A stretch of 13,946 bases of DNA from Methanimicrococcus sp. GTDB lineage: Archaea; Halobacteriota; Methanosarcinia; Methanosarcinales; Methanosarcinaceae. How positions within the stretch are numbered: the stretch's first letter is position 1; every line of letters starts with the position of its first letter. Where the stretch lies: positions 1 to 13,946 of the forward strand of contig WRNK01000012.1 of NCBI GenBank assembly GCA_009776675.1, read 5' to 3'. Made by a program: the position numbers and the translations under genes. The notes beneath the pieces were generated by a model, which saw only the letters and a list, made by a program, of their open reading frames with translations, did no database searches and was not told where the DNA came from. Below are positions 1 to 7,434 of the stretch, piece after piece.

Positions 1-20
1 CTCCCTCCTCCTGCACTCAT
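1..20 (-). other. Possible start or ribosome-binding site of a further gene leaving the window
   Basis: Read on the minus strand, an ATG at 20-18 is followed by the very purine-rich stretch GCAGGAGGAGGGAG up to the window edge. It could be the first codons of a new gene (Met-Ser-Ala-Gly-Gly-Gly) or a strong Shine-Dalgarno sequence for a gene starting just outside. It lies 14 nt after the toxin candidate's TGA. Too little is visible to choose. Confidence 0.2.
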
Positions 21-34
21 TTTTATAATTTTCA

Positions 35-493
35 TCATCTATTGACTTCATGATATGGATCAAAAGAAACAATGTTAAAGATATTTTCAGTGAAATATCC
101 GTGAATTCGATAGACGTTATTGACTCTAACGTGTTCGATATCAAACTTTTTTCCATCGGGGTGCGATTGACCGTTTGTTTGGATTCCCGTTTTTCGAGTA
201 TCCTATGCCCTTCTAAATTCACGAACATCGCACCCAAAAGAGGCGGATAAAAATGAATCAAAATCTTCTAACAATTCTTTACTTTGTCGGCAGATGCACA
301 CGTTTATAATACTGCAGCTCTTTAAATCATGAAATTTAAACTGAATGTACTTATCCGTATCGAATTCTTTGTTTAATCGGATATGGTTATTTGCAATCCC
401 GAAAGGCTTTTCCAAAGCTGATGAAGAACGAATAAAAGAAGGAAAGGGTTTCCTATTCGGATCGAATTTTTTTGACTTATAAGACATAAACAT
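35..493 (-). CDS. Toxin candidate of a Panacea-type pair, with an in-frame amber codon at codon 97
   Basis: The ATG at 493 overlaps the stop of the upstream antitoxin gene (TGATG), so the two are probably translationally coupled. The frame runs 96 codons to a TAG at 205-203 and then, in the same frame, stays open for 55 more codons to TGATGA at 37-32. Both halves read like one protein. The N-terminal half is basic (KSKKFDPNRKPFPSFIR) and has LEKPFGIANNHI. The part after TAG ends in VNNVYRIHGYFTENIFNIV, then SFDPYHEV, which resembles the C-terminal 'R-hGFF-d-FYhVWhDPdH' ending I recall from small uncharacterised toxin-like proteins. The other two frames after TAG look unlike protein or are closed. 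If TAG is read as pyrrolysine, the product is 152 residues; if not, a 96-residue fragment. A plain nonsense mutation is the main alternative. The toxic activity is inferred from context, and the biochemical target cannot be told from sequence. Confidence 0.6.
203..205 (-). other. In-frame TAG, candidate pyrrolysine codon
   Basis: TAG at codon 97 of the toxin candidate, followed by GAT. The frame continues for 55 codons with protein-like sequence and ends at a double TGA. No complete gene in the window uses TAG as its stop, as expected in archaea that decode it as pyrrolysine. No pyl genes are in the window, so the decoding capacity of the host is an assumption. Confidence 0.45.
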
Positions 494-960
494 CAGTCGT
501 TTTGATCAGCAAAGAAAAGTTCCCGATAATAGCTCTTCATGTCGTTTATATCAATAAGATTATTGGATCTGTCAAATTCGGGAATATTGCTTCTTGCCCG
601 TCGCCATGGAGTCTCAGAATGAGTTAAATTTTCAAGTTGAAATTGCGTTAATTCGCCATAAGATTCCCAAACGAATTCAAGAACATCTTCTGTCAAATCT
701 TCAAGAGGGGGAACTTGTTCCGCATTTACTTGTGGAATTGGAACCCATCCGCAATTCTTATATTTATCATACAAAATAGGGCTCACAGGTCCGTGAATCC
801 ATGCTTCAAATTCGTCATTTTTACAAATAGGAGAATCAAGCAGAGCATATCCCCACGAAACGGCATAGTAACTCAATTTTTGAAGTTTTTTGTGCTGAAT
901 TGAAGTTTTTGATAAAAACCAATTCGCAATGTCCGTAATATCCGGCATTTCTTTTGTCAT
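493..960 (-). CDS. DUF4065 / Panacea-domain antitoxin (SocA/GepA-like)
   Basis: This 155-residue product has the DUF4065 hallmarks: a short N-terminal helix DITDIANWFLSK, then HKKLQKLSYYAVSWGYALLD, the FEAWIHGPVSPILYDKYK segment (usual form 'a.khGPVv..vy..yk'), and later LTHSETPWRRAR (usual form 'lSH.e.pW..ar'). Proteins of this family (SocA, GepA, Panacea antitoxins) neutralise many unrelated toxins encoded next to them. The stop overlaps the next gene's ATG, giving the common antitoxin-then-toxin order. I chose the ATG at 960 because GGGGTGGGTAGGA lies directly before it and the family usually starts close to the first helix. A longer frame opens at the ATG at 1026 (177 residues) but has no ribosome-binding site, and its extra residues look unlike the family. 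The antitoxin assignment is firm for the domain and inferred for the function. Confidence 0.85.
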   Translation of the reverse strand: MTKEMPDITDIANWFLSKTSIQHKKLQKLSYYAVSWGYALLDSPICKNDEFEAWIHGPVSPILYDKYKNCGWVPIPQVNAEQVPPLEDLTEDVLEFVWESYGELTQFQLENLTHSETPWRRARSNIPEFDRSNNLIDINDMKSYYRELFFADQND

Positions 961-1149
961 TCCTACCCACCCCATCAAGCCGTTTATGTTTTTTATGTCA
1001 GTTTCAGTATCTATATGTCTCTTCATATAACTATTTTAACATTACGATTTTTAAAAAATGAAAACGGTTAAATATTGTTTAAATAATCTGAAACGACCAG
1101 CCTATAAACAAAAATTTTCAGGCTTTGCTTTCTTTTTTCTTTTTTAAAA

Positions 1150-1160
1150 ATATTTAAATA
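1150..1160 (+). promoter_or_regulatory. Candidate TATA box for the lipoprotein gene
   Basis: ATATTTAAATA lies 58 nt before the TTG start at 1218. A start of transcription about 25 nt downstream would leave a leader of roughly 35-40 nt containing the GGGGGGA ribosome-binding site at 1204-1210. The surrounding 1027-1217 gap is very AT-rich and must also hold the antitoxin promoter on the other strand, for which I see only weak candidates (AATATTTAAC near 1070-1080). Confidence 0.4.
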
Positions 1161-1217
1161 GACAGAAAAATATTCTCTTTCTGACAAATTTATGTAAAAA
1201 ATTGGGGGGAATATATT

Positions 1218-1730
1218 TTGGTAATATCCAATTCAAAAAAACACAAAATCTTATATTGTGTCTGTTTTGCAATTATATTTGTCTGTAGCGCAGCTTGTAC
1301 CATGCCGGTGGAAGAGGAAAAATTGATAGAATACGATTCATCCTTTAACACATCAAACGGCTGGGGCATTTTTCAAACACTTGCTTCTGATTTAACATCG
1401 GATGATTCAAACAATTCATCATTTGAATATGTTCGGGGAACAAGCAGCATAAGACATGTCAGCAATTTCCGGTCTTACAGCTATTATTCTGATTTTAACA
1501 TTGAGCATTCAGGGGAAACGACGACATATACTTCAAGAATGATTATCATGGACGATGGAGAAGATACAGTCGTCTGGTTTGATGTTGACGGCATCCCCTC
1601 TACCAATAAAATGTGGTACATGTACACTTATAAGGATTGGTTGGACGGAAAAAGGCCGGAAAAACCCGATATTGAAGACGACCCGAACGATCCGCCGCTA
1701 CGAACATATCCGATTGATGATTTCTTCTGA
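1218..1730 (+). CDS. Predicted secreted lipoprotein, unknown function
   Basis: A 170-residue protein starting at TTG, seven nt after a strong GGGGGGA ribosome-binding site (1204-1210). It opens with a basic stretch (residues 7-10, KKHK), a hydrophobic core (11-23) and SAAC with Cys27, a plausible lipobox, so the mature protein would be anchored by a lipid at Cys27 and sit outside the membrane. The mature part is acidic and rich in Ser, Thr, Asn, Tyr and Asp. It contains TTTYTSRMIIMDDGEDTVVW followed by an FDVDG turn, and ends in an Asp/Pro-rich tail (KPDIEDDPNDPP). I recognise no family. Asp-rich turns hint at metal binding, but that is only a guess. It stands alone, divergent from the antitoxin and convergent with the next gene. 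Confidence 0.75.
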   Translation: MVISNSKKHKILYCVCFAIIFVCSAACTMPVEEEKLIEYDSSFNTSNGWGIFQTLASDLTSDDSNNSSFEYVRGTSSIRHVSNFRSYSYYSDFNIEHSGETTTYTSRMIIMDDGEDTVVWFDVDGIPSTNKMWYMYTYKDWLDGKRPEKPDIEDDPNDPPLRTYPIDDFF

Positions 1731-1781
1731 GCCGTTTTGATTGTAACAAAACAGTTCTCTTCATCACAAAAATTTAAAAAA

Positions 1782-1816
1782 AGGCATGTTTCGACTGATT
1801 GAAACATATTTTTTCG
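1782..1816. terminator. Two-way hairpin terminator between convergent genes
   Basis: ATGTTTC (1786-1792) pairs with GAAACAT (1801-1807) across an 8-nt loop. A T-run follows on the plus strand (1809-1814), and an A-run (1774-1782) precedes it, which is a T-run on the minus strand. It can therefore end transcripts arriving from both sides. A smaller GTTTTG/CAAAAC hairpin lies at 1734-1752. Confidence 0.6.
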
Positions 1817-1827
1817 GATATATTTTT

Positions 1828-2166
1828 TTATTTCTTTTTGAGCAGATAATAAGCTAAACCGGCAATCAAAACAATTCCGACAGCAATGAATATCCATTTT
1901 AGTGAAGAAGAACCGCCGAAAGATGAATCTGGTCCGCCGATCTGCATTCTGACACCGCCGCCATTTGAGCCGTTGCCGATTTTTACTTGAGTTTCGGCAG
2001 CAGGACTTAGCTTTGCATCGGTTTCGTCAAAAGCAAACATTTGAGGGTTTTCAAAATTGGCGGCATTTTTATTTTCATTTGCAGCAGCTGTTCCGATAAG
2101 CAAAAAACATATTAACAGCAAGATGCAGAAAATTGTGATGACGCTTTTGTATTTTTGTAATGTCAA
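1828..2166 (-). CDS. Small surface protein with signal/TM segment and C-terminal membrane anchor
   Basis: This 112-residue protein starts at TTG, 7 nt after an AAGGAG ribosome-binding site (near 2174-2179). The N-terminus (residues 8-29) is a hydrophobic signal or anchor ending in GTAAANE, a good signal-peptidase I site. The middle (about 30-88) is hydrophilic, rich in Asn, Gly and Ser, with GNGSNGGG near residue 64. Residues 90-108 form a second membrane helix (IFIAVGIVLIAGLAYYLL) followed by KKK, which keeps the C-terminus in the cytoplasm. The layout matches a type I surface protein with a very small external part, or a two-helix membrane protein if the signal is not cut. No family is recognised. 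Confidence 0.75.
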   Translation of the reverse strand: MTLQKYKSVITIFCILLLICFLLIGTAAANENKNAANFENPQMFAFDETDAKLSPAAETQVKIGNGSNGGGVRMQIGGPDSSFGGSSSLKWIFIAVGIVLIAGLAYYLLKKK

Positions 2167-2264
2167 AATTTGTCTCCTTATTATTAAGAAAAATAAAGCC
2201 TTTTTTTATTAAAATATTTCAGTATCAATTAAGTTTTTAAATCTGAACATATCTATTTGGTACC

Positions 2265-2426
2265 ATGCCAAAAATGAAAGTCAATGGAAAAAAAGTTGAA
2301 GTCAAGATGATCTATTGGCTGATTTTTCTTTCAACAAAGATTGTTATTTTGATTTTAGCGATCATTTTTATTTTGGTCACATTTACGAATATGTTAGACC
2401 CGTATTTCCCGAAATATTGGCTTTAA
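2265..2426 (+). CDS. 53-residue single-pass membrane protein
   Basis: An ATG at 2265 opens a 53-codon frame ending in TAA. The product has a basic start (MPKMKVNGKKVEVK), one long hydrophobic helix (about residues 16-42, with ILILAIIFILVTF), and a short end LDPYFPKYWL that is probably outside or at the membrane surface. No good ribosome-binding site is visible (only TTGGT before ACCATG), so the transcript may have a short or no leader. Support for it as a real gene comes from the clean charge/helix layout and from a perfect hairpin terminator 8 nt after its stop. It is divergent from the preceding small surface protein (98 nt between starts). Its function is unknown. Confidence 0.55.
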   Translation: MPKMKVNGKKVEVKMIYWLIFLSTKIVILILAIIFILVTFTNMLDPYFPKYWL

Positions 2427-2434
2427 AAAAAAAG

Positions 2435-2460
2435 AAATCCGAAAATATTTCGGATTTTTA
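2435..2460. terminator. Perfect 10-bp hairpin terminator, two-way
   Basis: AAATCCGAAA (2435-2444) pairs exactly with TTTCGGATTT (2448-2457) over a 3-nt loop. T residues follow on the plus strand, and nine A residues precede it at 2425-2433 (T-run on the minus strand). It serves the 53-residue membrane protein gene from the left and the gyrBA operon from the right. Confidence 0.75.
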
Positions 2461-2542
2461 ACGCTCAGCGACGCCAACGATGATTTCATCCGCTATGGTT
2501 TTTCCATCATCTTTGGTTTTCAATTTCACATCATTTGTTAAA

Positions 2543-5389
2543 TTAATCCTCTTTTTTATTGTAAAAGTTGTAGGAGTTGACGTGATATGTGCCGCACAAG
2601 GGACCCTTGCCATCGTTTTCAGCATTTTCAATTTCAGCATTGCTTTCGACATCGTTGTTTTCGGCATTGTTGCTTTTGGCATTGTTGCTTTCGGTACTGT
2701 TATCGGCATTGTCAATTTTAACATTATTTACGGCATTACCAATTTCAGCATTGTATTCAGCGTTTCCATTTTCAGAATTGTCATCCGTTGTCTCACTTTC
2801 CGTTTCGCCATCCGGCTGCTTAACGGCGGCTAAACTGACAACTTTATCGTTCTCGGAAAGTTTCATTATGCGGACACCTTGGGTGTTTCGTCCCTGCTCG
2901 CGAATGTCGGCGGCACGGATGCGGATGATGATGCCTTCTTCACTGGTGATGATGAGCTCATCGGTTTTGCTGACAGATTTGACGGCAACAACTTTGCCGT
3001 TTCTGTCATTTGTCACAATGGACATGACGCCTTGAATGCCACGGTGCTTTGGGATGTATTCGTCAAACGGACTGATCTTGCCATAGCCGTTCTCTGTGAT
3101 CGTCAGAAGGGCTTCGCTTTGGTTGACAACATCCATGCTGACAATAGCGTCGTCTTTTTTGACAAGACGCATACCGATAACGCCGCGTGCAGACCGACCC
3201 ATCGGACGCACTTCTTTTTCCTTGAAACGAGCTGCTTTTCCGCCTCTTGAAACCATCACAACTTCACAATTTCCGTCGGTTTGAACGACATTGACAAGTT
3301 CATCGTTTTCGCCAAGGGTTGTTGCAATGATTCCGGCTTTTCTGGGATTTTTAAAGTCAGTCAATGATGTTTTCTTTACAATGCCTTGTTTTGTGACCAT
3401 CATCAAATATTGATCTTCTTTAAATTCGGTCACGGGAATTGAGGCAGTGACGTATTCGTCTTCTTTTAAGTCTAAGAAATTGACAATGGATTTGCCTTTG
3501 GAAGTACGGCTTCCCTCAGGGATTTCATATCCTTTCTTCCAATAAACACGTCCTTTGTTGGTGAAAAACATAATGTAGTTGTGGGTGTTTGTGACAAACA
3601 GGTTTACAACAATGTCTTCTTCTTTGGTTTCCATGCCGATAATTCCTTTGCCGCCGCGGCGCTGGCGAGAGTATGTGTTTGCAGACAAACGCTTGATGTA
3701 GCCTTGATTGGTCATTGTGATAATGATGTCCTCACGCTGAATCAAATCTTCGTTATCAATATCAAAGCCGGCTTGAATAATGGCGGTACGGCGTTCATCG
3801 CCGTGCTTTTCTTTCATCTCAAGAAGTTCGGTTCGAATAATTTCGTATTTGATTTCGTCGCTTGCGATAATTTTTCGATATTCAGCAATTTTAATGACGA
3901 GTTCGGCTAACTCATCAATGATTTTTTGCATTTCAAGACCCGTAAGTCTTTGAAGCCTCATCTCTAAAATAGCACGGGCTTGAACTTCGTCCAAATTGAA
4001 TTTTGACATCAATCCGTCGCGAGCAATTTGAGCATCCGCAGACGCTTTGATCAATTCAATGACAGGATCGATGTTATCAATCGCAATTTTTAATCCTTCT
4101 AAAATATGTTCACGCTCAAGAGCGGACTTTAAGTCGTATTCCGTCCGCTTTTGAATCACTTCTATCCGATGTTTGAGATAGATTTTCAAAAGCTGGCGAA
4201 GCCCCATAACACGCGGAACCCCGTCAACAATTGCCAAATTAATGATGCCAAAGCCGGTTTGAAGCTGCGTGTGTTTGTATAACTGGTTGAGCAAAACATC
4301 GGCATTGGTTCCTTTTGTCAATTCAATAACAACACGAATGCCGTCTCTGTCAGACTCGTCTCTTAAATCAGAAATTCCGGTGATTTTTTTGTCTCTGTCA
4401 AGTTCGGCAATGTTTTCAATTAAACGGGCTTTGTTGACCACATACGGCAGTTCCGTAATCACAATTCTTTGGCGGTCGCCCTTCATTTCTTCAAGATGGG
4501 AAACGGCTTGAATTCGGACACTGCCGCGTCCGGTTCTGTAAGCTTGTTTAATGCCATCGTTTCCAAGAATCACGGCGCCTGTCGGAAAGTCGGGACCTTT
4601 GACGGCTGTCATTAATTGTTCCACTTCCACTTCGGGATTGTCAATCATCATGATGACGGCGCCGATCACTTCGGATAAATTGTGCGGCGGCATATTTGTT
4701 GCCATGCCGACTGCAATTCCTGTCGATCCGTTAATTAATAAATTCGGAAGTTTTGCCGGCAGCACTTCTGGCTCTAAACCGGATTCATCATAAGTCGGTC
4801 GAAACGCTACGGTTTCTTTGTCCAAATCTTCAATCATTTCGGCGGCAATTTTTCCCATGCGTGCCTCGGTGTAACGCATGGCGGCAGCTTGGTCGCCGTC
4901 AATGGATCCGAAGTTGCCTTGTCCGTCAACCAAAGGATAGCGTAAAGAAAACGGCTGAACCATTCTCACCATCGCATCGTAGACAGACGAATCGCCGTGC
5001 GGGTGATATTTCGCCAGCACATCACCGACAACGTGTGCGGATTTCTTTTTCGGCTTCTCGTATGTCAGACCCGTTTCTTTCATGGAATATAAAATACGGC
5101 GGTGAACCGGTTTTAAGCCGTCTCGCGCATCGGGAAGAGCACGACCGACAATAACGCTCATCGCATATGATATGTAAGATTTTTTCATCTCCTCGTTAAG
5201 AAGCCTTGGTTTGATGCCGACACGTTCTTCCTCTTCAAAGGGAACATCATCGCCGTCATCACCACGATCATCTCCGCCGTTTTCATCGGCAGGAACCAAA
5301 ACGGTTTTGGATTCCTCTGATTCTTCAGAAATCTGAGAACGTCTGACATATTCATCTAAAAGCTTCTGTTGCTGTGATTTTTCGTCCAT
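2543..5389 (-). CDS. gyrA: DNA gyrase subunit A
   Basis: The DNA-cutting and wrapping subunit of gyrase, which forms A2B2 with GyrB and adds negative supercoils using ATP. The 948-residue product has the catalytic Tyr173 in [11 protein letters not shown], an intact quinolone-region motif [15 protein letters not shown] (Ser134 and Asp138 match E. coli Ser83 and Asp87), and the GyrA box QRRGGKG at 576-582. The GyrA box separates true gyrase from topoisomerase IV. The C-terminal wrapping domain with repeated blades runs to about 858. Two parts are unusual: an acidic N-terminal extension of about 55 residues, and an Asn-rich repeat tail from about 860 to the end, making the protein roughly 100 residues longer than usual. 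The start ATG has GGTGA 6 nt upstream and lies 11 nt after the gyrB stop, so the two form an operon. The reading frame of the last about 25 residues is doubtful (see findings). Confidence 0.97.
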   Translation of the reverse strand: MDEKSQQQKLLDEYVRRSQISEESEESKTVLVPADENGGDDRGDDGDDVPFEEEERVGIKPRLLNEEMKKSYISYAMSVIVGRALPDARDGLKPVHRRILYSMKETGLTYEKPKKKSAHVVGDVLAKYHPHGDSSVYDAMVRMVQPFSLRYPLVDGQGNFGSIDGDQAAAMRYTEARMGKIAAEMIEDLDKETVAFRPTYDESGLEPEVLPAKLPNLLINGSTGIAVGMATNMPPHNLSEVIGAVIMMIDNPEVEVEQLMTAVKGPDFPTGAVILGNDGIKQAYRTGRGSVRIQAVSHLEEMKGDRQRIVITELPYVVNKARLIENIAELDRDKKITGISDLRDESDRDGIRVVIELTKGTNADVLLNQLYKHTQLQTGFGIINLAIVDGVPRVMGLRQLLKIYLKHRIEVIQKRTEYDLKSALEREHILEGLKIAIDNIDPVIELIKASADAQIARDGLMSKFNLDEVQARAILEMRLQRLTGLEMQKIIDELAELVIKIAEYRKIIASDEIKYEIIRTELLEMKEKHGDERRTAIIQAGFDIDNEDLIQREDIIITMTNQGYIKRLSANTYSRQRRGGKGIIGMETKEEDIVVNLFVTNTHNYIMFFTNKGRVYWKKGYEIPEGSRTSKGKSIVNFLDLKEDEYVTASIPVTEFKEDQYLMMVTKQGIVKKTSLTDFKNPRKAGIIATTLGENDELVNVVQTDGNCEVVMVSRGGKAARFKEKEVRPMGRSARGVIGMRLVKKDDAIVSMDVVNQSEALLTITENGYGKISPFDEYIPKHRGIQGVMSIVTNDRNGKVVAVKSVSKTDELIITSEEGIIIRIRAADIREQGRNTQGVRIMKLSENDKVVSLAAVKQPDGETESETTDDNSENGNAEYNAEIGNAVNNVKIDNADNSTESNNAKSNNAENNDVESNAEIENAENDGKGPLCGTYHVNSYNFYNKKED
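2612..2773 (-). repeat. Degenerate Asn/Ala/Glu repeat at the end of gyrA
   Basis: Codons 873-926 of gyrA are built from variants of AACAATGCCGAAA(A/G)C, giving units such as [20 protein letters not shown] and NAEND. The units are short and imperfect, as expected from slippage followed by drift. The encoded segment is acidic and probably disordered. The same DNA read on the plus strand gives a long hydrophobic frame, which is a by-product. Confidence 0.75.
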
Positions 5390-5400
5390 TTCTTCTCACC

Positions 5401-7434
5401 TCAGATATCTAAATTCTCCACTTCTTTGGCATGTTCTTGAATGAATTCTTTTCTCGGAAGAACTTCATCGCCCATTAAAATTGTGAAAATTTCATCGGCT
5501 TCAATAGCGTCTTCGATTGTGACTTGAAGCAATGTTCTTGTTTCGGGATTCATTGTGGTTTCCCAAAGCTGATCGGCATTCATTTCACCAAGACCTTTGT
5601 AACGATTCACAGAGGAGCCTTTTTCTCCGATCTCTTCTATTTTTCTTTTCATTTGAGCATCAGAATAAGCATAATATTCGTTTTTGCCCTTTTTGATCTT
5701 AAAAAGAGGCGGCTGAGCAATGTAGACATACCCGCCGTTAATGAGTCCGGGCATGTACCTGAAAAAGAAGGTTAAAATCAATGTGCGGATATGAGCACCG
5801 TCGACATCGGCATCGGTCATGATAACAACTTTGTGATACCGCAGTTTTTCCATATCCATCTCGTCTCCAAAACCGGCACCTAAGGCTGTAATGAGTGAGC
5901 CGATTTCAGCGTTTTTCAAAGCACGGTCAATTCGTGTTTTTTCAACATTCAAAATTTTGCCTCTGAATGCTAAAATGGCTTGAAATGCCCTGTTTCGACC
6001 CTGTTTTGCCGTGCCGCCGGCAGAGTTTCCTTCAACCAAATAGAGTTCGCATAATTCGGGATTCTTTTCGGAACATCCTGCCAATTTGCCGGCAAGCGTA
6101 CTGATTTCAAGCGTTGATTTTTGACGCGTCAGTTCTCGTGCACGTTTTGCTGCCTCTCTGGCACGCTTGGCAAGAAGTGCTTTTTCTAAAATCGTAACAG
6201 CCACTTTCGGATTTTCTTCAAAGTATTCAGAAAGCCCTTCGGTGACAAGAGAATCGACAATTCCTTTCATTTCACTGTTGCCGAGTTTTGTTTTGGTCTG
6301 CCCTTCAAATTGCGGTTCCAATAATTTGACACTGATGATGGCTGTCAGTCCTTCGCGGATATCTTCGCCGCTTAATGGGTCGCTGCTGCTGTCTTTGTCC
6401 AAATTGTTCCTTCTGATATAATCGTTTGCAACACGCGTGAGGGCAGATTTAAAGCCCACCATGTGCGTACCACCTTCGGTGGTGTTGATGTTGTTTGCAA
6501 AAGAATAAACATTTGAATTGTAACTTTGGGTGTACTGCATTGAGATTTCGACATCGGCGCCGTCTCTTTGTCTGTCAAAGTAAATAGGGGTTTCATGAAG
6601 AACAGCTTTTCCGGTGTTTAAATATTTGACAAACTCAATGATACCGCCTTCGTAGAACAGGTCGTGATATCTTTCTTTGATAATGTATGAACGAGAGGAT
6701 GATTTCTTTTTGCCGGCAGCGCCGTCTTCATCATCTGCTCCCAAATCCCCGACCAGTTCCGAATCGTCTTCAGCGATGTTTCCAAACTCTTCTGCTTCTT
6801 CCTTAAAGGTGCGGAGGTCTTCTGTGATGATTCTAACGCCTTTATTTAAGAAAGCCAATTCTTTCAGGCGGTTTAATAAAATTTCATATTTGAAGTCGAT
6901 GGTTTCAAATATTTTTTTGTCCGGCATAAACTGAATGGTTGTTCCTGTCCCCTCAGATTCGCCGACAATTTCAACATCACTTTTTGGTATGCCGTAAGAA
7001 TATGTTTGCCTGTAAAGTTTCCCGTCGCGGCGAACTTCGGCAACAAGCCATTCGGAAAGAGCGTTGACAACCGAAACACCAACGCCGTGAAGGCCGCCTG
7101 ACACTTTGTAAGATTCTTTATCAAATTTACCGCCGGCGTGCAGGATCGTTAAAACAACTTCCAATGCGGATTTTTGATATTTCGGCAAAATGTCAATCGG
7201 AACGCCTCTGCCGTCATCGATGACAGTGACACTTCCGTCTTCATTGATGGTCATTCGGATATTTTTGGCATATCCGGCGAGAGCTTCATCAATACTGTTG
7301 TCCACAACTTCATAAACCAAATGGTGAAGGCCTCTTGAATCGGTACTGCCGATATACATACTGGGTCTTTTTCGAACCGCTTCGAGTCCCTCTAAGACTT
7401 GAATATTGGTTCCGTCGTATTTTTCATTACTCAT
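5401..7434 (-). CDS. gyrB: DNA gyrase subunit B
   Basis: The ATPase subunit of gyrase, 677 residues. The GHKL ATPase domain shows YEVVDNSIDEA (catalytic Glu42, Mg-binding Asn46), VIDDGRGVP (Asp73) and the GGLHGVGV lid (113-120). Lys381 in QTKTKLGN is the transducer lysine that contacts ATP. The TOPRIM domain has LVEGNSAGG (Glu468) and MTDADVDGAHI (Asp541, Asp543), and the end carries RYKGLGEMNADQLW. The length and lack of a large TOPRIM insert match the short GyrB type. An acidic then Ser/Lys-rich insertion (about 214-249) precedes the transducer segment. The start ATG has a modest AAAGGCG about 9 nt upstream. gyrA follows after 11 nt. Upstream lies a 445-nt AT-rich gap that should hold the operon promoter. 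Confidence 0.97.
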   Translation of the reverse strand: MSNEKYDGTNIQVLEGLEAVRKRPSMYIGSTDSRGLHHLVYEVVDNSIDEALAGYAKNIRMTINEDGSVTVIDDGRGVPIDILPKYQKSALEVVLTILHAGGKFDKESYKVSGGLHGVGVSVVNALSEWLVAEVRRDGKLYRQTYSYGIPKSDVEIVGESEGTGTTIQFMPDKKIFETIDFKYEILLNRLKELAFLNKGVRIITEDLRTFKEEAEEFGNIAEDDSELVGDLGADDEDGAAGKKKSSSRSYIIKERYHDLFYEGGIIEFVKYLNTGKAVLHETPIYFDRQRDGADVEISMQYTQSYNSNVYSFANNINTTEGGTHMVGFKSALTRVANDYIRRNNLDKDSSSDPLSGEDIREGLTAIISVKLLEPQFEGQTKTKLGNSEMKGIVDSLVTEGLSEYFEENPKVAVTILEKALLAKRAREAAKRARELTRQKSTLEISTLAGKLAGCSEKNPELCELYLVEGNSAGGTAKQGRNRAFQAILAFRGKILNVEKTRIDRALKNAEIGSLITALGAGFGDEMDMEKLRYHKVVIMTDADVDGAHIRTLILTFFFRYMPGLINGGYVYIAQPPLFKIKKGKNEYYAYSDAQMKRKIEEIGEKGSSVNRYKGLGEMNADQLWETTMNPETRTLLQVTIEDAIEADEIFTILMGDEVLPRKEFIQEHAKEVENLDI

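Noticed and set aside
50..250. 66-codon plus-strand frame at the left edge
   Set aside because: Antisense to the C-terminal half of the toxin candidate, whose minus-strand translation is far more protein-like.
961..1026. Longer N-terminus of the DUF4065 protein from the ATG at 1026
   Set aside because: No ribosome-binding site before 1026, and the extra 22 residues do not look like the family, whereas a GGGGTGGG site directly precedes the ATG at 960. It cannot be fully excluded.
2480..2833. Long hydrophobic plus-strand frame with many Ile/Val/Phe repeats
   Set aside because: It is the reverse reading of the Asn-rich repeat at the end of gyrA; the hydrophobicity follows from the complementary codons, and the frame crosses the gyrA stop.
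4753..5154. 133-residue plus-strand frame opposite gyrA
   Set aside because: Lies fully inside the conserved breakage-reunion region of gyrA, has unusual composition, and no promoter or ribosome-binding site is visible.
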